Origin: Methanoregulaceae archaeon
GTDB lineage: Archaea; Halobacteriota; Methanomicrobia; Methanomicrobiales; Methanospirillaceae
DNA: 11,521 bases
Assembly: GCA_013331215.1 (NCBI GenBank)
Contig: DUGU01000081.1
Span: 1-11,521 of the forward strand
Direction: 5' to 3'
Below the pieces are notes generated by a model. It was not told the DNA's origin. It ran no database searches and saw nothing but the letters and a program-made list of their open reading frames with translations. Position numbers and translations under genes: made by a program. The number at the start of each line of letters is the position of its first letter. Positions within the stretch are counted from its first letter, which is position 1. Shown piece after piece: positions 1 to 4,406 of this stretch.

Positions 1-122
1 GAACCGTCCCGACATGGCAACCAAAAACCGAGGTGATCCGAAGCGGGCCGGAGACTGCGGAACCGCCATGCTCTGTGCGGGAATGGCGGGGACGACGCAG
101 AACACCACCCCGTTCCGGCACT

Positions 123-162
123 AATTTTTTAACGTTAGAGAAAGCATCCGACTTCGAAAGGA
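123..162 (+). promoter_or_regulatory. possible promoter and ribosome binding site of the CDGSH gene
   Basis: A T/A-rich stretch (TTTTTTAACG, 125-134) stands out against GC-rich surroundings and could be a TATA-like element, with transcription expected to begin near 155. AAAGGA at 157-162 is a weak ribosome binding site 12 bases before the ATG at 175. The T-run could instead be the terminator of a gene to the left, because it directly follows a TAA at 122-124. I see no recognisable gene in 1-122. Confidence 0.3.
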
Positions 163-174
163 CCAGATGCATCC

Positions 175-870
175 ATGACCGCACCACCGGAAACATCCCC
201 CGATCCCCGCACCGAACAGATGAAGATCACGGTGAGCAAAAACGGCCCGTATATCGTGACCGGCGGAGTGCCCCTCACGACAGAGGAGATCTGCGTCGAT
301 GACGAGGGGTACTGCCGTTCCTGGAAAGAGACAAAGACCTATCCACTCCGGCAGCAGTATGCCCTCTGCCGGTGCGGGCACTCGAAGAACAGACCGTTCT
401 GCGACGGCACCCACGCACAGATCCGGTTCGACGGGACCGAGGCGGGTGACCGGGAGCCGTTCCTCGAGGGTGCGGAGATCACCAGGGGGCCGTCCCTGAC
501 GCTCGCGGACAACAAGCACCTCTGCATCCACGCCGGGTTCTGCCATCGGGCCGCCGGCATCTGGAACCTCGTCAAATTCTCGGACTCCGCTGCCCGGGAG
601 ACCGCTATCGAGGAGGCCTGCGACTGCCCGACGGGACGGCTGGTCGTCTACGACAATGCGACCGGGGAGGCCATCGGGCAGGACCTGGAGAAGTCCATCG
701 CCGTCATCGAGGACCCGGACGACGGGGAGTACGGACCGCTCTGGGTCCGGGGCGGCATCCCGGTGATCTCCGCCGACGGCACGCCCTACGAGGTCAGGCA
801 ACGGGTCACGCTCTGCCAGTGCGGGAGGTCGAAGAACAGGCCGTTCTGCGACGGGAGCCACACCGGGTAG
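175..870 (+). CDS. CDGSH iron-sulfur domain protein with central 4Fe-4S (Fer4_19-like) domain
   Basis: This 231-aa soluble protein has no signal peptide or membrane segment. It carries two CDGSH motifs: C65-x-C67-x8-C76-x3-H80 and C214-x-C216-x8-C225-x3-H229. Each is the 3Cys-1His set that binds a labile [2Fe-2S] cluster in this family. Between them, about residues 110-160, lies a divergent ferredoxin-like segment with CIHAGFC (C117, C123) and ACDCP (C149, C151), matching the Fer4_19 family. Each half also has a strand of the form GPxxVxGGxP (residues 24-33 and 187-196), so the protein looks internally duplicated. At DNA level 364-407 and 811-854 match at 39 of 44 bases. A redox or cluster-carrier role is the family inference; substrate and partner are unknown. 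The ATG at 175 is preferred over that at 220, which has no ribosome binding site. The gene appears to be transcribed alone. Confidence 0.9.
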   Translation: MTAPPETSPDPRTEQMKITVSKNGPYIVTGGVPLTTEEICVDDEGYCRSWKETKTYPLRQQYALCRCGHSKNRPFCDGTHAQIRFDGTEAGDREPFLEGAEITRGPSLTLADNKHLCIHAGFCHRAAGIWNLVKFSDSAARETAIEEACDCPTGRLVVYDNATGEAIGQDLEKSIAVIEDPDDGEYGPLWVRGGIPVISADGTPYEVRQRVTLCQCGRSKNRPFCDGSHTG

Positions 871-1266
871 CACGATCGGGCGGTGGCCGTTCTCGCCGGG
901 GTCCTGGCTGCAGGCGGCCGAGCGCCATGGAACGGCGCCGGGAACGGAACGAAATACGGCCGGTCTCCCGCATCTCTCATGCCGGCTCGGTGGCGAAACA
1001 CGGCAGTGCACCACCGGCGCCACGGCCACCGCGACGGGGGGTGTACAGCATCCGAACCGGCGCCCGACACGGTCGGAAAAAGGAGGCCGGTCCCGGCGCA
1101 TTCAGACCATTTTTTGTCAGGGCTTCGGGGATAATTACGGCAGGTTCCCGGCGGGCTTCGGCAGGACGGCCCGGACGACCTCGACGGGGTCGGCGATGGC
1201 GATCCGGGTCCGGGACATGGCCGTTCTATCGGCGCCGGGCCGCCCTATAGAGCAACCGACGCGGGG
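871..1266. other. gene-less stretch after the CDGSH gene
   Basis: No convincing gene was found in 396 bases. Open frames on both strands here are low-complexity, Arg/Gly/Pro-rich translations of GC-rich DNA. A T6 run at 1111-1116 could end a plus-strand transcript. A 27-codon minus-strand frame (1218 down to 1135) has a fairly protein-like composition but is too short to call. The stretch may be decayed sequence. Confidence 0.5.
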
Positions 1267-1353
1267 GAGGCATCGGTAACGGGGAGGGGCCTTGCGCCCC
1301 CCCCTCCCGCCTCGCTTCGCTCGGCACCCTCCCCCACGTAGTGATGCCTCTGC
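1267..1353 (-). repeat. GC-rich dispersed repeat, copy 1 (inverted)
   Basis: Read on the minus strand this begins GCAGAGGCATC, runs through a G-rich core with GAGCGAAGCGAGGCGGGAGG, and ends near CCCCTCCCCG. It is bounded by 8-base inverted ends, GAGGCATC (1267-1274) and GATGCCTC (1343-1350), giving an 84-base unit like a small non-coding mobile element or a structured intergenic repeat. The same order of blocks recurs in copy 2 on the opposite strand. No coding potential is seen beyond low-complexity frames. Confidence 0.6.
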
Positions 1354-1418
1354 TGTGAGCGCGTCCTCCAGGAGCCCGATCTTTCACGCCCCCCCACCGC
1401 CCGTGGGATGAGGATCCG

Positions 1419-1505
1419 GCAGAGGCATCGTCTCGCGGGGGTGGGGAGGCGCGGGGCGCCGGGGAGGGGGCGGCGCGAGCTCCCTCCCCATTCTGAAGGA
1501 GGGGG
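1419..1505 (+). repeat. GC-rich dispersed repeat, copy 2
   Basis: This copy starts GCAGAGGCATC (1419-1429), the exact 11-base inverse of 1343-1353 in copy 1. It then has a G-rich core (GGGGGTGGGGAGGCGCGG), GGGAGGGGGCG, and CTCCCTCCCC near the right end, matching copy 1 block by block. Unlike copy 1 it lacks the closing GATGCCTC. Copies 1 and 2 face each other across 65 bases and together could form a long imperfect hairpin. Confidence 0.55.
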
Positions 1506-1722
1506 AAACGGAAGCAACAGGATCGGGAGCAGATGGCTGCGACGGTACGGCATTGCCTCGTCCATTCCCGCCGAGGTACCCTGGAGGCAGCTCTGTATGC
1601 CCGTCCGGCGGCGCCCCGTGCGGATGCCGAGCTCCTCGCGGCCGTAGCGGCGTTCGTGGCGGAGGGCCTGTACTCGCGGACGCAACCGCCACCGGCGATC
1701 GGGCTCGGAGGCGAGGGGGAAC

Positions 1723-1827
1723 ATGCGCAGTCCGGCACCGCTGCCGATGCGGATCACCATGCTTTATCACCTGTTCCGCCATACCCACGCGCATGCTCGA
1801 CAGGACGGCGACGAGGTCCCGGCATGA
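1723..1827 (+). CDS. 34-aa peptide, first reading frame of a degenerate viral operon
   Basis: This short frame starts at an ATG with AGGGGG a few bases upstream and ends in a TGA that overlaps the next start (ATGA, 1824-1827). Its translation contains TMLYHLFRHTHAHARQDGDE, which is of ordinary protein composition and unlike the Arg/Pro-rich shadows around it. The overlap with a better supported gene, in the same style as the next junction, is the main argument that it is translated. It may be the C-terminal remnant of a longer gene whose 5' part (1506-1722) has decayed; no family is recognised. Confidence 0.4.
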   Translation: MRSPAPLPMRITMLYHLFRHTHAHARQDGDEVPA

Positions 1828-2162
1828 GTGATGCCGGCCCGCTCCCCACCCGCCTCGAGGCCCTGCAACGGGCCGACCAGGCGATCGCGGATGCCGCCCG
1901 GGGCCGCGACCTGGCCGTACTCCTCGAGGCGATCGAGGCCCGGGGCCCGGTTGCCGCGGCCGTCCTCGAGGCGATTGCCCTCGAGGACCAGGACCTCTCC
2001 TCCCGCATGGCCGCGGCGGCGGTCCGGCCCGGCGGGGGAGGCCGGTATGCAGAACGCCTCATCTACAGGGACCGGGAGATGGAGGCCCTCGCCAGCCTGA
2101 TCGATACGCGCACACGCGAGTACAACCGACTCCTCCGCCAGCTCGAGGACGAGGGGGCATGA
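1824..2162 (+). CDS. small hypothetical protein upstream of a terminase-like fragment (probable proviral)
   Basis: The 112-aa protein starts at an ATG with a good ribosome binding site, GAGGT at 1813-1817, six bases upstream. The longer frame from 1533 is not preferred because its first 97 codons are low-complexity. The protein is helical and charged: Ala/Leu/Glu-rich to residue 66, a PGGGGRY turn (69-75), then YRDREMEALASLIDTRTREY (81-100), which suggests a coiled coil. No enzyme motif is seen. It overlaps the preceding and following frames by ATGA, so translation is probably coupled. Its position just before a terminase large-subunit remnant suggests a packaging-module gene, perhaps a small-subunit-like protein. 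That role is inferred from context only. Confidence 0.6.
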   Translation: MSDAGPLPTRLEALQRADQAIADAARGRDLAVLLEAIEARGPVAAAVLEAIALEDQDLSSRMAAAAVRPGGGGRYAERLIYRDREMEALASLIDTRTREYNRLLRQLEDEGA

Positions 2163-2320
2163 GCCCGATACCGATCGGGCCCGCAAGAGCAACGGGAGAC
2201 AGGCGATTGCGGTTCCGGCAGGAATACCTCTGCGAGCTCGCGGCGACCACCGATCAGGTCTTCGCGTCCGATCTCGGAACGGGCGCGCCCGGAAGACGTG
2301 GCGCCGGTCTCTCCCGATAA
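2159..2320 (+). pseudogene. phage terminase large subunit remnant (internally deleted)
   Basis: A 53-codon frame opens with an ATG overlapping the previous stop (ATGA, 2159-2162) and ends at TAA 2318-2320. It begins MSPIPIGPARATGD, then at once shows RLRFRQEYLCELAATTDQVF (residues 16-35). The RQEYLCEF-type motif is familiar from large terminase subunits of tailed viruses, where it falls deep in the protein and is followed by the nuclease region. Full-length terminases are about 400-600 aa, so this is best read as a genuine start fused by internal deletion to a later part, then out of frame within 20 codons. The terminase match is from memory of the motif, not a search. If correct, no packaging activity remains. 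Confidence 0.55.
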
Positions 2321-2390
2321 ACCGCGCGGCCGACGCCGCCATCGATCTCATTACACGGGACGGCATGCCTGCCGGTGGCGGGAGCGGATT

Positions 2391-2455
2391 CTGCGAGGCA
2401 TCGTCCCGCAGGGGTGGTGCGAGGCGCAGAGCGCCGAGCGGAGGGGGCGACGCGT
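2391..2455 (+). repeat. GC-rich dispersed repeat, copy 3 (partial)
   Basis: GAGGCATCGT at 2395-2404 matches copy 2 at 1422-1431 exactly. It is followed by CCCGCAGGGGTGG, GCGCAGAGCGCC and GAGCGGAGGGGGCG in the same order as the core of copy 2. The right end fades after about 2455 without the closing inverted end. It is in the same orientation as copy 2, and the two bracket the viral remnant. Confidence 0.5.
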
Positions 2456-2710
2456 GCGACCGGCGGAAGGTGCGGAGAGGAGTGGCTGCCGGGGAGCCGG
2501 CGGCCTCCGCGGCGATCGCGGACTGAATACCAGGTACTTTCACGTTCGCGCCGCAGCCGGCGATCCTCGTCTCCCCGGACGTCGAGAATCCAAGCGTCGG
2601 CCGACGCGACCGTGGCGGCGACTGCCACATCGGAGATTGCCCGCTCCGAAGAGCTTCGGATGCAACGTCGTTCATGATCGACAGATCCTCGGAGCCGATG
2701 ATCCCGGCCA
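2456..2710. other. no recognisable gene between repeat copy 3 and the TA-type operon
   Basis: I found no supported gene here on either strand. Minus-strand frames are open through the whole stretch, but without a ribosome binding site or a recognisable motif. The region most likely holds decayed sequence from the same accessory island. Confidence 0.4.
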
Positions 2711-2713
2711 TCC

Positions 2714-2724
2714 ATAGATATATG
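2714..2724 (+). promoter_or_regulatory. TATA box for the nucleotidyltransferase/HEPN pair
   Basis: ATAGATATATG is the only strongly A/T-rich hexamer-like element before the operon. With the usual archaeal spacing of about 25 bases, transcription would start at about 2744-2750, at or just before the ATG at 2751. There is no ribosome binding site between, so a leaderless transcript is likely. Confidence 0.6.
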
Positions 2725-2750
2725 AAGGCAGGCGCGGAAATCAACAATTG

Positions 2751-3431
2751 ATGGATGGGAGTCAACGATCGCTGCATCGAATCCGTGATGCCAACCGCCG
2801 TCGCGCCGGCGATCCGGAGCAGATCGGAAAACAGGATCAGCTACCGCCGGAAAATGAAGATCCGGCGGACTTCCTCTCGCCGTACGGCACGCTCTTTCGG
2901 AAGTCGGCGCTCAAGCTGCTCGTCTTCCTCGGCAGGCAGTACACCCGGCAGTTCCACGTCCGCGACCTCGCCCGGTCGCTCGGCTACGACGTCTCGATCG
3001 TCAGTAAAAACCTGAAGGCGATCGAGGCCATGGGCCTCGCGACCCGCGAGGAGGTGGGGAACCTCGTCTTCTACCGGGGGAACATGGACAGCGTCCTCAT
3101 GCGGCAGATGAAGATCTGCTTTACGCTGCTGGAGCTCAACGACCTGGTCCGCACCATCGCGCCGATCGCGTCGAGCATCGTCCTCTACGGCAGCTGCGCC
3201 ACGGGCGAGGATACGGACGATAGCGACATCGACCTCTTCATCGAGACCACGGACCGGGCCGCGGCGGCGGAGAGCGTGGACGCCTTCGGCAGGACCGTCC
3301 GGAGACCGCTCTCGGCGATCGTCGCCACGCCCGCGGACCTCTACGCGTTGAAGACGAACGACCCGGCGCTGTATGCGAGCATCCGACAGGGGATCGTGCT
3401 GAAGGAGGCCGGCGATGTCTCACCGGTTTGA
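2751..3431 (+). CDS. winged-helix protein fused to a minimal nucleotidyltransferase (MNT), antitoxin-type
   Basis: A frame of about 226 aa whose ATG follows directly after an in-frame TTG; counted from that TTG (2748) the residues below apply. Residues 1-45 are a basic, hydrophilic extension. Residues 50-130 form a winged helix-turn-helix (FHVRDLARSLGYDVSIVSKN), as in DNA-binding regulators. Residues 140-200 hold the nucleotidyltransferase motif GSCATGEDTDDSDID (148-162), the GSx10DxD signature of pol-beta-like MNT proteins. The third acidic residue expected on the following strand is not obvious (RRPLSAIVATP, 185-195), so activity is uncertain. In MNT/HEPN pairs this partner neutralises the HEPN toxin, in some cases by AMP transfer. 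The fused DNA-binding domain suggests that it represses its own promoter. It overlaps the HEPN gene by 17 bases. Confidence 0.85.
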   Translation: MDGSQRSLHRIRDANRRRAGDPEQIGKQDQLPPENEDPADFLSPYGTLFRKSALKLLVFLGRQYTRQFHVRDLARSLGYDVSIVSKNLKAIEAMGLATREEVGNLVFYRGNMDSVLMRQMKICFTLLELNDLVRTIAPIASSIVLYGSCATGEDTDDSDIDLFIETTDRAAAAESVDAFGRTVRRPLSAIVATPADLYALKTNDPALYASIRQGIVLKEAGDVSPV

Positions 3432-3864
3432 CCGGGGCATCGAGTCCCGGGGGCTGCGCCGCTCGCCGGTCGATCCGGCGAGGGTGGACCGCGAGATCGC
3501 CGAGGCGCGGGCCGATCTCTCGGCCGCGAAACGGACGCTCGACCAGGCCGATTACAAGTGGGCGATCGTCAAGGCCTACTATGCGATCTTCCACGCCTGC
3601 CGTTCGCTCGTCTACAGCGCGGGATACAGCGAGAAGAGCCACGACTGCGTGATCGTCGCCGTTCAGGATCTCTTCGTGGCTCCGGGGACGCTGCCGGCGT
3701 TCGTCGCGACCGCGATGCGCGAGGCGAAGGCGGCGCGAGAGGCGGCGGACTACGGGTTGACCGACGACGACGGGACGGCCGGCGCGATCATCCGCGACGC
3801 GGAGGAGGTCTGCCGCATCGTGATAGAATATCTCGGCGATTCGGCGCCGGAGACCGCGGAGTAG
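3415..3864 (+). CDS. HEPN domain protein, probable toxin partner of the MNT protein
   Basis: This 149-aa helical protein shows the pattern of the HEPN family (PF05168-like): YKWAIVKAYYAIFHACRSL (47-65), GYSEKSH (70-76) and AREAADYGL (107-115). HEPN proteins paired with MNT proteins are usually ribonucleases that halt growth. The strict R-x4-6-H catalytic motif is not clearly present: R63 is followed by H76, 13 residues on. RNase activity is therefore a family inference only. The gene starts inside the MNT gene (17-base overlap), so translation is probably coupled and the two products are made together. A start further in is unlikely, since no other ATG precedes the conserved helices. Confidence 0.85.
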   Translation: MSHRFDRGIESRGLRRSPVDPARVDREIAEARADLSAAKRTLDQADYKWAIVKAYYAIFHACRSLVYSAGYSEKSHDCVIVAVQDLFVAPGTLPAFVATAMREAKAAREAADYGLTDDDGTAGAIIRDAEEVCRIVIEYLGDSAPETAE

Positions 3865-3885
3865 ACCGTTCTCGTATTTCGGTCC

Positions 3886-3895
3886 CTTCTTTTCT
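3886..3895 (+). terminator. T-rich terminator after the HEPN gene
   Basis: CTTCTTTTCT begins 22 bases past the HEPN stop, and TTT also occurs at 3877-3879. Archaeal transcription commonly ends on such pyrimidine/T-rich runs without a hairpin. The run is short, so the call is modest. Confidence 0.4.
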
Positions 3896-4236
3896 ACCGA
3901 TCCCGGCTGTGATCGACCCCGCGGCCTTCCGCAGTGCGACGGCGGGGATCGGGCACTGCGACATCTGCACCAGAGTGGACAGCCGGCGAGGCGTAACGGA
4001 GTTTCGGGATGATCGTCCAGTCTATGGCAGCCGCGCTCGCCTCCGCCCGGTTCAAGGAGATCGAGGACGAAGAGCCGCGCCAATTCCCGACGCGGCCGCG
4101 TTCACGGAGATCGCCGACGACGCGATCGCGAACACCCCGTTCGGCTGCATGGCCCACCTGTCGGGACCGGGAGCGAGGCGTCGCAGCGTCGCTCCCCAAT
4201 CCACATTCCACCGGCGCTCCTCTTCCCCTTCCCGGA
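3896..4236. other. largely gene-less stretch with a possible gene fragment
   Basis: Apart from the HicB-like fragment starting at 4009, I see no supported gene. The long plus-strand frame that crosses it (3558-4310) is a shadow of the HEPN gene in another frame. A second short fragment of reasonable composition, PIPDAAAFTEIADDAIANTP (about 4081-4140), sits in a different frame from the HicB-like one. Confidence 0.4.
4009..4080 (+). pseudogene. HicB-like antitoxin N-terminal fragment
   Basis: The ATG is preceded by CGGAG (3997-4001). The first 23 codons read MIVQSMAAALASARFKEIED followed by EEP, resembling the start of a subgroup of HicB/UPF0150-type antitoxins, which continue with a tyrosine-glycine-glutamate turn and a GVWATG strand. 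Here the frame instead goes straight into Arg/Pro/Ser-rich translation with no such strand. A truncated or internally deleted gene is the best reading. No hicA-like toxin is visible next to it. Recognition rests on memory of a short segment. Confidence 0.35.
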
Positions 4237-4244
4237 AATCATTT

Positions 4245-4258
4245 CGAAAGGTTTATCG
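4245..4258 (+). promoter_or_regulatory. BRE/TATA promoter of the first large surface-protein gene
   Basis: CGAAAG (4245-4250, BRE-like) precedes GTTTATCG (4251-4258, TATA-like). The same pair stands at 7466-7479, at the same distance (18 bases) from an identical 25-base block, which supports function. Transcription should begin inside that block, near 4278, leaving a leader of roughly 130 bases. Confidence 0.65.
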
Positions 4259-4268
4259 TATCAGGATC

Positions 4269-4406
4269 GTATCTGTGATAATCGCGCGTGGAGTGACAGA
4301 CCCTCTTTGATGGCCTCCGGGCCGGGCGCCATGCCAGTCCTCCGCGCGGGGCAAATTCACCGACGCATCATCGCCGCTCCGTAGCGGAGCGGCCGGAGGA
4401 AAAAGT
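4269..4406 (+). promoter_or_regulatory. conserved structured 5' leader, copy 1
   Basis: This leader is duplicated before the second large gene. It contains the following. (1) A 25-base block (4269-4293) identical to 7490-7514. (2) A hairpin, 4311-4315 with 4320-4324, closed by a U-G pair that is C-G in the other copy, with an unrelated loop. (3) CCTCCG at 4339-4344, complementary to the ribosome binding site CGGAGG at 4394-4399. (4) An 8-bp hairpin CCGCTCCGTAGCGGAGCGG (4374-4392) two bases before the ribosome binding site. A 17-codon frame (4331-4384) ends in the hairpin loop TAG, but it is not preserved in copy 2. The leader may control translation; no known riboswitch class is recognised. 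Confidence 0.55.

Noticed and set aside
2..124. Plus-strand frame open from the window edge to TAA 122-124 followed by T6
   Set aside because: It could be the tail of an upstream gene, but the 40 codons show no motif and an open run of this length is common at this GC content.
1135..1218. 27-codon minus-strand frame beginning MSRTRIAIADPVEVV
   Set aside because: The composition is plausible but there is no ribosome binding site, recognised family or neighbour supporting translation.
1254..1505. Facing repeats considered as a CRISPR array or attachment site
   Set aside because: There are only two inverted, imperfect copies with no regular spacers, no cas genes, and no integrase or tRNA nearby.
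1533..1823. N-terminal extension of the 112-aa proviral protein to a 209-aa product
   Set aside because: The extension is low-complexity and includes the overlapping 34-aa frame. GAGGT six bases before 1824 marks the internal ATG as the real start.
4331..4384. 17-codon upstream frame ending in the hairpin loop of leader copy 1
   Set aside because: It has no ribosome binding site and is not preserved in copy 2, where the frame runs through instead of stopping.
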